NCBI RefSeq assembly: GCF_900207575.1
Contig: NZ_OAOQ01000007.1
Coordinates: 108,611-172,610, forward strand
Source of the DNA: Cereibacter ovatus
GTDB taxonomy: Bacteria; Pseudomonadota; Alphaproteobacteria; Rhodobacterales; Rhodobacteraceae
Length of the DNA: 64,000 nucleotides
Direction of reading: 5' to 3'
The notes under the pieces were generated by a model that was given only the letters and a program-made list of their open reading frames with translations, did not search any database and was not told the origin of the DNA. The position numbers and the translations under genes were made by a program. Below, in pieces: positions 42,190-50,399 of the stretch. Each line of letters starts with the position of its first letter. Position 1 is the first letter of the stretch.

Positions 42190-44072
42190 CCGACGATCTC
42201 GACCGGCTGCGCAAGGCGCTGGCACAGGCGCCGCAGCCCGATGCCGAAGCGAAGGCGCGGGCGATGACGCAGGCGATGGAAAATTTCGACCGCGCCCAAG
42301 GAAGTGCCCGCGCGCCGCGTCAGGGAAAGGACCGCCCGCGTGGGGCGGGGTTCCTGAACGGAGTGCGTTTCATGTCGAATTTCCTGTCCTCGCGGGCTTT
42401 TCTGGCCACCTCGGGGTCTGTCGCGGCACTGGGGCTGGTGCTGGTCGCGGTGTTGCCGCTGTCCAAGCATGACGTTTCCGACGCGATCGGGCTTTCCTCG
42501 GAACCGATGCTTGCCGACCCTGTCGCCGCCGATGCCGCGGCGGGCAGGCAGGCGGTGCCAGCGCCGAGCGCGAAGATGGCAGACGAAAGCTTCGGTCAGA
42601 TCGCGATGCCCTCGCCCGCCGAACCGCTTGCCGCCCCCCCCCTGCCCGATGCGCCGGGCCTGATCGCGCCCAACACCGAAGCCTATGCCAATGCGCCCGA
42701 AAATCCGCTGCGGATCACAGCCGAACAGCCGGTTTCGACCTTTTCGATCGATGTGGATACCGCCAGCTACGCCATTGTCCGTTCCAGTCTGGAAGGCGGT
42801 CGCCTGCCGCCGCGCGACGCGGTGCGGGTCGAAGAAATGGTGAACTATTTCCCCTATGCCTACCCGGCCCCCGCGCCGGGCGAGGCGCCGTTCCGCCCGA
42901 CCGTCACCGTGATGCCGACGCCGTGGAACCCCGGCACGCAGCTTGTTCATATCGCGCTTCAGGGCCGGACGCCGGCGATCAAGGACCGCCCGCCGCTGAA
43001 CCTTGTGTTCCTGATCGACACCTCGGGCTCGATGCAGTCGCCCGACAAGCTGCCGTTGCTGAAACAATCCTTGGGGCTGATGCTGGGCCGACTGTCCCCC
43101 GCGGATCAGGTGGCGATCGTGACCTATGCCGGATCGGCGGGCGAAGTGCTTCAGCCCACGCCCGCATCGGATCGGCAGGCGATCCTGAACGCGCTTGGCC
43201 GGCTTGAGGCCGGCGGTGCCACGGCGGGCGAGGACGGCATCCGGCTGGCCTATCGCACCGCCGCCGCGATGGCCGCCACCGGCGAGGTGTCGCGCGTGAT
43301 CCTGGCCACCGACGGCGATTTCAACCTTGGCCTCGCCGATCCGGCGGAACTGGCCGGGCTGATCGCGCGGGAACGTGACAGTGGCACCTATCTGTCGGTG
43401 CTGGGCTTCGGGCGCGGCAATCTGGACGACGCCACGATGCAGGCGCTGGCGCAGAACGGCAACGGGCGGGCGGCCTATGTCGACCGGCTGGGCGAGGCGC
43501 AGAAAGTTCTGGTGGATCAGGTGTCCGGTGCGCTGTTCCCGATTGCGGATGACGTCAAGGTGCAGGTGGAATGGAACCCGGCGCAGGTCGCGGAATACCG
43601 GCTGATCGGCTATGAAACCCGGGCGCTGGCACGCGAGGATTTCGCCAATGACGGCGTGGATGCGGGCGAGATCGGCGCCGGCCACTCTGTCACCGCGATC
43701 TATGAAATCACGCCCGCGGACAGCCCCGCCCGCCTGACCGACCCTTTGCGCTATGGCAGCCAGCCGGCAGGCGCGGACCGGACCGGCGAACTGGGATTCT
43801 TGCGCATGCGCTACAAGGCACCGGGGGAAAGCCGCTCGGCGCTGATCGAGACGCCGATCCCGGCGGCCCTGACCACCGACCCCGGCGATGACACCCGCTT
43901 TGCCGCCGCCATCGCGGGCTTTGGCCAGCTTTTGCGCGGCGGCGCGTTCACCGGCGATTGGACATGGGGCGATGCCATCGCGCTGGCAGACTCTGCCCGC
44001 GGCGCCGATCCGTTCGGCTACCGGATCGAGGCGGTGACCCTGATGCGGCTGGCCGAAAGCCTGTCGCGCTGA
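42186..44072 (+). CDS. Membrane-anchored VWA protein of the YfbK type
   Basis: 628 residues. The first ~65 residues are charged and helical (DLDRLRKALAQAPQPDAEAKARAM), predicted cytosolic. A single membrane helix spans about 71-92. A large outside part follows with the YfbK N-terminal domain (TFSIDVDTASYAIVR, RVEEMVNYFPY) and a VWA domain whose MIDAS motif DTSGS is at residues 278-282. The C-terminal DUF3520-like region runs to the end. Coupled to the ECF sigma gene, it has the topology of an anti-sigma factor with an external sensor; that role is inference. Confidence 0.85.
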   Translation: MTDDLDRLRKALAQAPQPDAEAKARAMTQAMENFDRAQGSARAPRQGKDRPRGAGFLNGVRFMSNFLSSRAFLATSGSVAALGLVLVAVLPLSKHDVSDAIGLSSEPMLADPVAADAAAGRQAVPAPSAKMADESFGQIAMPSPAEPLAAPPLPDAPGLIAPNTEAYANAPENPLRITAEQPVSTFSIDVDTASYAIVRSSLEGGRLPPRDAVRVEEMVNYFPYAYPAPAPGEAPFRPTVTVMPTPWNPGTQLVHIALQGRTPAIKDRPPLNLVFLIDTSGSMQSPDKLPLLKQSLGLMLGRLSPADQVAIVTYAGSAGEVLQPTPASDRQAILNALGRLEAGGATAGEDGIRLAYRTAAAMAATGEVSRVILATDGDFNLGLADPAELAGLIARERDSGTYLSVLGFGRGNLDDATMQALAQNGNGRAAYVDRLGEAQKVLVDQVSGALFPIADDVKVQVEWNPAQVAEYRLIGYETRALAREDFANDGVDAGEIGAGHSVTAIYEITPADSPARLTDPLRYGSQPAGADRTGELGFLRMRYKAPGESRSALIETPIPAALTTDPGDDTRFAAAIAGFGQLLRGGAFTGDWTWGDAIALADSARGADPFGYRIEAVTLMRLAESLSR

Positions 44073-44165
44073 CGGCGCCGCCCCGCCCTGCCCGGCGGCC
44101 AAGGCGCGGGGCAGCCGGTGACGCAGGCACGGGGACATCTCGGGCGCGGCCACCTTGCCCACAGC

Positions 44166-44191
44166 AAAAAGGCGCGCCGATCCGGCGCGCC
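44166..44191 (-). terminator. Rho-independent terminator of hsp20
   Basis: A perfect 9-bp stem (GGCGCGCCG/CGGCGCGCC, 44171-44179 with 44183-44191) with a 3-nt loop is followed on the minus strand by TTTTT (44166-44170). It lies 28 bp past the hsp20 stop. The clearest intrinsic terminator in the window; it may also stop the convergent VWA transcript. Confidence 0.85.
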
Positions 44192-44218
44192 CCCTTCGTC
44201 GTGGCTGTGGCGACGACA

Positions 44219-44695
44219 TCAGACCTCGGCGGGTTCCTTCACGGCATCGATGGTGCGGGCCGACGCAGGCTCGCCGCGCGAGATCTCAATCCGGCGGGGT
44301 TTCAGCGCCTCGGGCGTTTCGCGGACCAGATCGATATGCAGCATCCCGTGTTCATGGCTGGCGCCGGTCACGCGGACATGGTCGGCAAGGGCAAAGCGGC
44401 GCTCGAACGCGCGGGTGGCGATGCCGCGGTGCAGGTAGGTCCGCTCGCCCTCGTCGGTGGCCTTGCGGGCGCCGACATGAAGGGTGCCGTCCTTCACCTC
44501 GGCCGAGAGTTCCTCGGGGGTGAAGCCGGCAACCGCGATCGAGATGCGATAGGAATTCTCGGCGGTCTTTTCGATGTTGTAGGGCGGATAGGTCGGCTGG
44601 GCGACGTCGCTGGTCATCACCCGGTCCATCAGATCGGCAATGCGGTCAAAGCCGACAGTGGCGCGGTAAAGCGGCGAAAGATCATAGCTGCGCAT
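44219..44695 (-). CDS. Small heat shock protein, Hsp20 family
   Basis: 158 residues from the ATG at 44695; an ATG two codons upstream has its AGG directly adjacent and is less likely. The alpha-crystallin domain covers about residues 38-130 (YRISIAVAGFTPEELSAEVKDGTLHVGARK...RRFALADHVRVTGASHEHGMLHIDLVRETPE). The N-terminus RSYDLSPLYRATVGFDRIADLMDR is of the IbpA type. ATP-independent holdase for unfolding proteins. No clear ROSE-type RNA thermometer was seen in the leader. Confidence 0.93.
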   Translation of the reverse strand: MRSYDLSPLYRATVGFDRIADLMDRVMTSDVAQPTYPPYNIEKTAENSYRISIAVAGFTPEELSAEVKDGTLHVGARKATDEGERTYLHRGIATRAFERRFALADHVRVTGASHEHGMLHIDLVRETPEALKPRRIEISRGEPASARTIDAVKEPAEV

Positions 44696-44854
44696 GGTCA
44701 TCCTCGTAAAAGCGATGTTCGTCAGACCCTCCGTTCAGGGACGGGCCATGGTCATGCCGAACCCGTCATGGCGCCCGGCATGAAAGATCTGGGAAGCCGC
44801 CCGCCGGCTTTCAAGGGGCAGACCGACCGCGCCACAGCCACAGCGCCGCCCCGG

Positions 44855-45664
44855 TCAGGGCGCCCCCGGCCGCAGGAATTTCGCCCCGCCCCCGCCACCC
44901 GCGATCACGCGCACCCCGGTCTCGGCCCGGCGAAGCTGCCCGCCCCCGGCATCGAGTTCGGCCAGAATATCCCGCAGCGGCGTGCCGATGTCCGACGCCA
45001 GCGAAATCGGCTTGCCATCCATCTCGGCCTTGGCCGAAACCACCGACACCACGCTGGGCGCGCCGTCCTGCATGGTAAAGACCGGCGCCCCCGAGGCGCC
45101 AAAATCGACCGAACAGGACAGCACCAGCGTCCCCGGCATCCGACCCAGCACCGAACAGATCTCTTGCAGGCTGGGCGCCTCGGACCGGCCCTGCGCATAG
45201 GACACCACGCCGACCTGCCCCCCGCCCAGCGGCGCGGCTTCGATCCGGAACGGCGCGACCGACGGCAGCCGGATCGGCTGATCCAGTTCCAGCACCGCCA
45301 CATCATGGGCGACACGCTCGGCCGGGTCTTCGGCGGAAAACACATAATCGGGATGCACCACCGCACGGCGGACATGGCGATAGGCCACGGCGCGACCATT
45401 GCGCCAGCCGGCCAGAAACTCGATCACGCCGGCGTCAATCCGCGCGCCGGTTTCCTTGTCGAACAGACAGTGGCCTGCGGTCAGCACCACATCCGGCCGG
45501 ATCAACGTCCCGGTGCAAAAGCCCCGGTCGCCCAGCATCAGCTTGCCGACCGCATCCCAGCCCCGGCCGGCATCGCCGGTTTCAAGACTGCGCAGCCGGC
45601 TTTCGTCGGCCTGCACGGGAAGGCCAAGACCGACGACAACGGAAAGAATCGCAATCAGGCGCAT
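44855..45664 (-). CDS. Secreted trypsin-like serine protease
   Basis: 269 residues from the ATG at 45664, preceded by GGAG at 5 nt. Signal peptide about residues 1-20 (ends PVQA). S1 family triad: His in LTAGHCLF, Asp in HDVAVLELD, Ser in DFGASGAPVF. Two cysteines flank the His (GFCTG...GHC), forming the usual disulfide. The specificity pocket is unclear. The GASGAP variant of GDSGGP lowers certainty on activity, though this variant is common in bacterial trypsin-like proteins. Exported to periplasm or medium. Confidence 0.87.
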   Translation of the reverse strand: MRLIAILSVVVGLGLPVQADESRLRSLETGDAGRGWDAVGKLMLGDRGFCTGTLIRPDVVLTAGHCLFDKETGARIDAGVIEFLAGWRNGRAVAYRHVRRAVVHPDYVFSAEDPAERVAHDVAVLELDQPIRLPSVAPFRIEAAPLGGGQVGVVSYAQGRSEAPSLQEICSVLGRMPGTLVLSCSVDFGASGAPVFTMQDGAPSVVSVVSAKAEMDGKPISLASDIGTPLRDILAELDAGGGQLRRAETGVRVIAGGGGGAKFLRPGAP

Positions 45665-45718
45665 GACCACTCCGGCACGGCGTTGACCTGCCGGGGCTAG
45701 GCACCGGACATGGCCAAT

Positions 45719-47020
45719 TCAAGGCGGATCGTTGCCCAGATCAAGCCGGCGCGGCTTCGGCCCGCCGGTCGCCCAGTCCAGCAGTTCCACGGTATGAACC
45801 ACCGGCACCCCGGTTCCCGACCCGATCTGCATGATGCACCCGATATTCCCGGCCACGATCACATCGGGTTTCCGCGCCTCCAGCGTCGCGACCTTGCGCG
45901 CCTGCAACTCGGCCGAGATTTCGGGATGCAGCAGGTTGTAGGTTCCGGCCGAACCGCAGCACAGATGCGCGTCGGCGGGCTCGACCACGTCAAACCCCGC
46001 CCGCATCAGCAGATCCTTCGGCGTCTGCCGGATGCGCTGTCCGTGCTGCAACGAACAGGCCGAGTGATAGGCCACCCGCAGCCCCGTGGCCGCCCCCTCG
46101 GGCAGGCCCAGCCGCTCCAGCAACTCGGTCACATCCAGCGCCATCCCCGAGACCTCGGCCGCATCCGCCGCCAGCGGATCGTTGCGGAAGATATGGCGGT
46201 AATCCTTGACCGTGGTGCCACAGCCGCTGGTGTTGATGACCACCGCATCCAGCCCCCGCGCCCGCTTTTCCGCCATCCAGGCCCGGATGTTGGTCGCGGC
46301 CAGCCCATGGCTTTGCTCGGCGCGGCCCATGTGATGGGTCAGCGCCCCGCAACAGCCCATGCCCCGCGCAATCACCACCTCGCAGCCCAGCCGGTGCAGC
46401 AGCCGGATGGTGGCATCGTTGATGTCGGTATCCAGCGCCCGCTGCGCGCAGCCCGTCAGCAGCGCCACCCGCATCCGCTTTGGCCCGGTCGCCGGAAACA
46501 CCTGCGGCCGGTCGTTAGGGCTGGCCTTCGGGATATGATGCGGCGCCAGCGCCAGCATCGCCTTCAGCCGCGCATCCGGCATCGCCCAGGCAAAGGGCCG
46601 CCCCAGCTGCGCCAGCCGCAACGCCACCCGGAACCGCGCCGGATAGGGCAGCAACTGCGCCACCGCCCAGCGCATCAGCCGCTCGATCAGCGGGCGGCGA
46701 TAGGTCCGCTCGATATGGTCGCGGGCGTGATCGACCAGATGCATGTAATGCACCCCCGAAGGACAGGTCGTCATGCAGGCCAGACACCCCAGACAGCGGT
46801 CGATATGCTTGACAGTCCTTTCATCGGCAGGCCGGCCCGCCTCCAGCATGTCCTTGATCAGATAGATCCGCCCGCGCGGACTGTCCAACTCATCGCCCAG
46901 CACCTGATAGGTCGGACAGGTGGCGGTGCAGAACCCGCAATGAACACAGGCGCGCAGGATCTCGTTCGCACGCGCGATCCCGGGATCCTGAAGCTGCTCG
47001 TCAGAGAAATTCGTCTGCAA
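45719..47020 (-). CDS. glcF: Glycolate oxidase iron-sulfur subunit, TTG start
   Basis: 433 residues. Two 4Fe-4S ferredoxin motifs (CVHCGFCTATCPTY and CLGCLACMTTCPSGVHY) precede two CCG domains (GCCGALTHHMG and CCGSAGTYNLLHPE). The start is TTG at 47020: GGAG lies 6 nt upstream and the N-terminus MQTNFS is the conserved GlcF beginning, with no Met nearby. It passes electrons from GlcD/GlcE to the respiratory chain. Last gene of glcDEF on the minus strand. Confidence 0.94.
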   Translation of the reverse strand: MQTNFSDEQLQDPGIARANEILRACVHCGFCTATCPTYQVLGDELDSPRGRIYLIKDMLEAGRPADERTVKHIDRCLGCLACMTTCPSGVHYMHLVDHARDHIERTYRRPLIERLMRWAVAQLLPYPARFRVALRLAQLGRPFAWAMPDARLKAMLALAPHHIPKASPNDRPQVFPATGPKRMRVALLTGCAQRALDTDINDATIRLLHRLGCEVVIARGMGCCGALTHHMGRAEQSHGLAATNIRAWMAEKRARGLDAVVINTSGCGTTVKDYRHIFRNDPLAADAAEVSGMALDVTELLERLGLPEGAATGLRVAYHSACSLQHGQRIRQTPKDLLMRAGFDVVEPADAHLCCGSAGTYNLLHPEISAELQARKVATLEARKPDVIVAGNIGCIMQIGSGTGVPVVHTVELLDWATGGPKPRRLDLGNDPP

Positions 47021-47033
47021 GGGGCTCTCCCGC

Positions 47034-48116
47034 TCAGGCCATCAGGCCGGGATTGAACAGACCGCGCGGATCGAACCGTGCCCGAAGCCCGCGCGACAAG
47101 GCCGCAACCGCCGCCGGCTCGGGCGGAAACACCGGCAGATCACCCGCCTCGCCCCCCCGCACAAGCGTCGCATGACCGGCCAGGGGGCCGATCCGCGCCC
47201 GCAGATCGCAGCCCGGCTCGACCAGAACCCAGACCAATCCGCCGCCCCAGTCGATCAGAACCTCACCCCCGCTCCGCACCGCCACCCCGGGCGCCTCGGA
47301 CGGCTTCACCAGAACCCGCCAGACATCGCCCTCGCGCCCCTGAAACGGCTCGACATCGCGGATGGACCGCCAGGGCCCCGCCACCTGCTCCACAGCGCCG
47401 AACGGCGCCAGCAAAGCCGCCAACCGCCCGGCCCGATAGGCGACCGAGGCCGCAAATCCCTCGATCCGCAAGAACGTCCCCCGCCCCGGCCAATGCGCAG
47501 CCCCGCTCACCTCGAAGGGCGAACCCAGCGCCGCCGCCATCGCCGCCACCGCCCGCTCGGCCGACACCCCCGACAGCATCAGCGTCACCTCGTCCTCGGG
47601 GACCGGCAGCAGCTTGAAGGCGACCTCGGTCAGAACCCCCAACGTGCCATGACTGCCCGCCAGCAACTTCACCAGATCATAGCCGGTGACATTCTTCATC
47701 ACCCGCCCGCCATTCTTCACCACCGCCCCGGTCCCGTCCACGAACCGAACCCCGATCAGACTGTCGCGACAAGCCCCCGCCTGAACCCGCCGCGGCCCCG
47801 AGGCATTGGACGCCACCACCCCGCCCAACGTCGAGCATCCCCCGCGACCCAGCAAACCGCGCAGATCCGGCACCTCGAACGGCAAACGCTGCCCTTGGGC
47901 CGCCAACGCCGCCTCGACATCGGCCAGCCGCGTCCCCGCCCCGGCAACCAGCGTCAACGCCCCCGGCTCGTAAAGCCGGATCCCCGCCAGACCGCAGGTC
48001 TCCAGAACCGCACCGGCACACCGCCCGATCCCGCGCGTCCCGCCCCCCACGATCCGCAGCGGCCCCTCGGCCGCCCGCACGATCTCGGCCACTTCCTGTT
48101 CCGTCCCGGGCCTCAT
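47034..48116 (-). CDS. glcE: Glycolate oxidase FAD-binding subunit GlcE
   Basis: 360 residues from the ATG at 48116, with AAAGGG 6 nt upstream. FAD-binding type 4 domain: PLRIVGGGTRGIGR, LTLVAGAGTRLADVEAALAAQGQRLPFEVPD, GGVVASNASGPRRVQAGACRD and NVTGYDLVKLLAGSHGTLGVLTEVAFKL. Shorter than GlcD, as usual, with a reduced C-terminal domain. Its ribosome site overlaps the end of the intergenic repeat at 48126-48147. Confidence 0.94.
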   Translation of the reverse strand: MRPGTEQEVAEIVRAAEGPLRIVGGGTRGIGRCAGAVLETCGLAGIRLYEPGALTLVAGAGTRLADVEAALAAQGQRLPFEVPDLRGLLGRGGCSTLGGVVASNASGPRRVQAGACRDSLIGVRFVDGTGAVVKNGGRVMKNVTGYDLVKLLAGSHGTLGVLTEVAFKLLPVPEDEVTLMLSGVSAERAVAAMAAALGSPFEVSGAAHWPGRGTFLRIEGFAASVAYRAGRLAALLAPFGAVEQVAGPWRSIRDVEPFQGREGDVWRVLVKPSEAPGVAVRSGGEVLIDWGGGLVWVLVEPGCDLRARIGPLAGHATLVRGGEAGDLPVFPPEPAAVAALSRGLRARFDPRGLFNPGLMA

Positions 48117-48125
48117 GGCTGCCCT

Positions 48126-48175
48126 TTCATTCTGGCAAAAATATCCTGCGGGGGTTCGGGGGCGCAAAGCCCCCG
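48126..48175 (-). repeat. Intergenic repeat inside the glc operon
   Basis: Read on the minus strand, the hairpin CGGGGGC-TTTGC-GCCCCCG (48175-48157) is followed after 9 bp by AGGATATTTTTGCCAGAATG plus AA (48147-48126), a 22-bp exact match to 39826-39847. It fills the 64-bp gap between glcD and glcE and runs into the glcE Shine-Dalgarno. Confidence 0.7.
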
Positions 48176-48180
48176 AGGGG

Positions 48181-49614
48181 TCAACCGGCACGCCGCCCCC
48201 GGCTTGCATCCAGCGGAAACACCTTGGCCGGGTTCAAAAGCCACTTCGGGTCGAACACATCCTTCACCCGCATCTGCGCCTCCAGATCCGCGGGCGCGAA
48301 CTGCACCGTCATCAGGTCACGCTTTTCGATCCCCACACCATGCTCGCCGGTCAGACACCCGCCCACCTCGACGCACAGCTTGAGGATCTCGGCGCCCAGC
48401 GCCTCGCAGCGTTCCAGATCGCCGGGCTTGTTGGCATCGAACAGGATCAGCGGATGCATGTTGCCGTCACCGGCATGAAAGACGTTGGCCACCTCCAGCC
48501 CCGCCGCCGTGGCCATCTCGGCGATGCGGCGCAGCACCCGCGGCAGTTCCGTCACCGGAATTGTCCCGTCCAGACACATGTAATCGTTGATCTGCCCCAT
48601 CGCGCCAAAGGCCGACTTGCGCCCCAGCCAGATCCGCCGGCTTTCCTCTTCGGACCGGCTTTCGCGCAGCTCGACCGGGTCGTGGCGCCGGGCGATCCGG
48701 ACGATCCGCGCCAACTGGTCGTCGATCTCGGCGGCCGAGCCCTCGACCTCGACGATCAACAGCGCCTCGCAATCGGGATAACCCGCATGGGCGAAGGCTT
48801 CGGTGGCGCGGATGCAGGGCCGGTCCATGAATTCGATCGCCACCGGCAGGATGCCTGCGCGGATGATGTCGGACACACAGGCCCCCGCCACCTCGTTCGA
48901 GGTGAACCCCATCAGCACCGGCCGCGCGCCCTCGGGTTTGGGCAGGATGCGCAGCGTGGCTTCCGTCACCACGCCCAGTTGCCCTTCCGATCCACAGATC
49001 ACCCCCAGCAGATCCAGCCCCGGCGCATCCGAACAGGCGCCGCCGATCTCGACCACGGTGCCGTCCATCAGCACCATCGTCACCCCCAGCAGGTTGTTGG
49101 TCGTCACGCCATATTTCAGGCAATGCGCCCCGCCCGAGTTCATGCCGATATTGCCCGCGATCGCACAGGCCAACTGGCTTGACGGGTCGGGGGCATAGAA
49201 GAACCCGTCCGCCTCGACCGCGCCGGTCACCGACAGGTTGGTGCGACCGGCCTGCACCCGGATCAAGCGGTTGGCATAATCGGTTTCCAGCACCCGGTTC
49301 ATCCGCGCGATGCCCAGGATCACGCAATCCGCCGTCGGCAGCGCCCCCCCCGCAAGCGATGTGCCCGATCCGCGCGGCACCACCGGCACGCCTTCCTCGT
49401 GGCAGATCGTCAGCACCGCCGAAACCTCGGCCGTGGTCCGCGGCAGCACCGCGGCCAGCGGCGGGCAGCGATAGGCGGTCAGCGCGTCGCATTCATAGGC
49501 GCGCGTCTCGGCCGGATCATGCACCACGGCATCGGCCGGCAGAACCGCCTGAAGCCGAGCCACGATGCGGTCCTTCCGGGCAAGAATGCCCGCGTCCGGT
49601 GTCGGCATGTCCAT
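48181..49614 (-). CDS. glcD: Glycolate oxidase subunit GlcD
   Basis: 477 residues from the ATG at 49614, 6 nt after GGGAGGG; a GTG at 49632 overlaps that ribosome site. FAD-linked oxidase (VAO family): PPLAAVLPRTTAEVSAVLTICHEEGVPVVPRGSGTSLAGGALPT, GNIGMNSGGAHCLKYGVTTNNLLGV and the C-terminal HAGDGNMHPLI and GEHGVGIEKRDLM. It oxidises glycolate (or D-lactate) to glyoxylate. First gene of the operon. Confidence 0.95.
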   Translation of the reverse strand: MDMPTPDAGILARKDRIVARLQAVLPADAVVHDPAETRAYECDALTAYRCPPLAAVLPRTTAEVSAVLTICHEEGVPVVPRGSGTSLAGGALPTADCVILGIARMNRVLETDYANRLIRVQAGRTNLSVTGAVEADGFFYAPDPSSQLACAIAGNIGMNSGGAHCLKYGVTTNNLLGVTMVLMDGTVVEIGGACSDAPGLDLLGVICGSEGQLGVVTEATLRILPKPEGARPVLMGFTSNEVAGACVSDIIRAGILPVAIEFMDRPCIRATEAFAHAGYPDCEALLIVEVEGSAAEIDDQLARIVRIARRHDPVELRESRSEEESRRIWLGRKSAFGAMGQINDYMCLDGTIPVTELPRVLRRIAEMATAAGLEVANVFHAGDGNMHPLILFDANKPGDLERCEALGAEILKLCVEVGGCLTGEHGVGIEKRDLMTVQFAPADLEAQMRVKDVFDPKWLLNPAKVFPLDASRGRRAG

Positions 49615-49635
49615 CGCTGGCCCTCCCTGCACGAG

Positions 49636-49654
49636 TGGTCAGCTTTTATAACCA
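49636..49654. promoter_or_regulatory. Possible FCD-GntR operator upstream of glcD
   Basis: TGGT-N11-ACCA forms an inverted repeat with an AT-rich core (TTTTATA) 22 bp upstream of glcD, between it and the divergent DUF599 gene. TGGT/ACCA half sites are typical of FadR/GlcC-type regulators, but the 11-bp spacing is longer than usual. Confidence 0.3.
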
Positions 49655-49700
49655 ATTCTCCGCCATGACAACAGCCCGGCTTTGCGGCTATCGTCGCGCC

Positions 49701-50399
49701 ATGACCCTGCCGCTGTCTGGCCTGCTGCATCCGCTTGATCTTCTGGCCGTCGGCCTGCTGTTGCTGGCCTGGGGCGGCACCGGCTGGCTGTGCGAACATC
49801 CCCCGGCGGGGCGGCCCTCGGTCTCGGTGCTGATGAAGGTGCATCGCCGGGCCTGGATGCGCGAGATGGTCACCCGGTCGCCCCGGATCTTCGACGCCAG
49901 CGTGATCGACAGCCTGCGCCGCGGCACGGCGTTCTTCGCCTCGGGGTCGATGATCGCCATCGGCGGCGGCATGGCGCTGATCGGCAACCCCGACCGGCTG
50001 GCGACCCTGGTCGAGGATCTGACGCTGCCCGCCGATACCGTCCGGCTGGAGGTGCGGGTGATCTTCGTCCTGATCCTTGTCGCCAATGCCTTCCTGAAAT
50101 TCGTCTGGTCGCACAGGGTGTTCGGCTATTGCGCGATCGTGATGGCCGCGGTTCCGAACGACCCCGACCATCCCGACGCCTATCCCCGCGCCGCACAGGC
50201 GGCCGAGTTGAACATCAACGCCGCGCGCAATTTCAACAGCGGGCTGCGGGCGGTGTTCTTTGCGCTGGCCGCTTTGGGCTGGATGCTGGGGCCGCTGGCG
50301 CTGATCGTGACGACGCTGGCCACCACCTTCGTGATCCTGCGGTCGGAATTCGCCTCGGGGTCGCGGGCGGCAGTGCTGGACGAACGCCCGCGCAGCTAG
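49701..50399 (+). CDS. DUF599 family membrane protein
   Basis: 232 residues from the ATG at 49701; an ATG at 49665 is possible and neither has a clear ribosome site. Four membrane helices. DUF599 blocks: LHPLDLLAVGLLLLAWGGTGWL, MKVHRRAWMREMVTRSPRIFDASVIDSLRRGTAFFASGSMIAIGGGMALIG and AAELNINAARNFNSGLRAVFFALAALGWMLGP. Function unknown. Its TAG stop overlaps the TAG stop of the convergent VWA gene in a shared CTAG. Confidence 0.88.
   Translation: MTLPLSGLLHPLDLLAVGLLLLAWGGTGWLCEHPPAGRPSVSVLMKVHRRAWMREMVTRSPRIFDASVIDSLRRGTAFFASGSMIAIGGGMALIGNPDRLATLVEDLTLPADTVRLEVRVIFVLILVANAFLKFVWSHRVFGYCAIVMAAVPNDPDHPDAYPRAAQAAELNINAARNFNSGLRAVFFALAALGWMLGPLALIVTTLATTFVILRSEFASGSRAAVLDERPRS

Noticed and set aside
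44696..44854. ROSE-type RNA thermometer before hsp20
   Set aside because: The leader has no clear anti-Shine-Dalgarno U(U/C)GCU element or extended hairpin pairing with the ribosome site.
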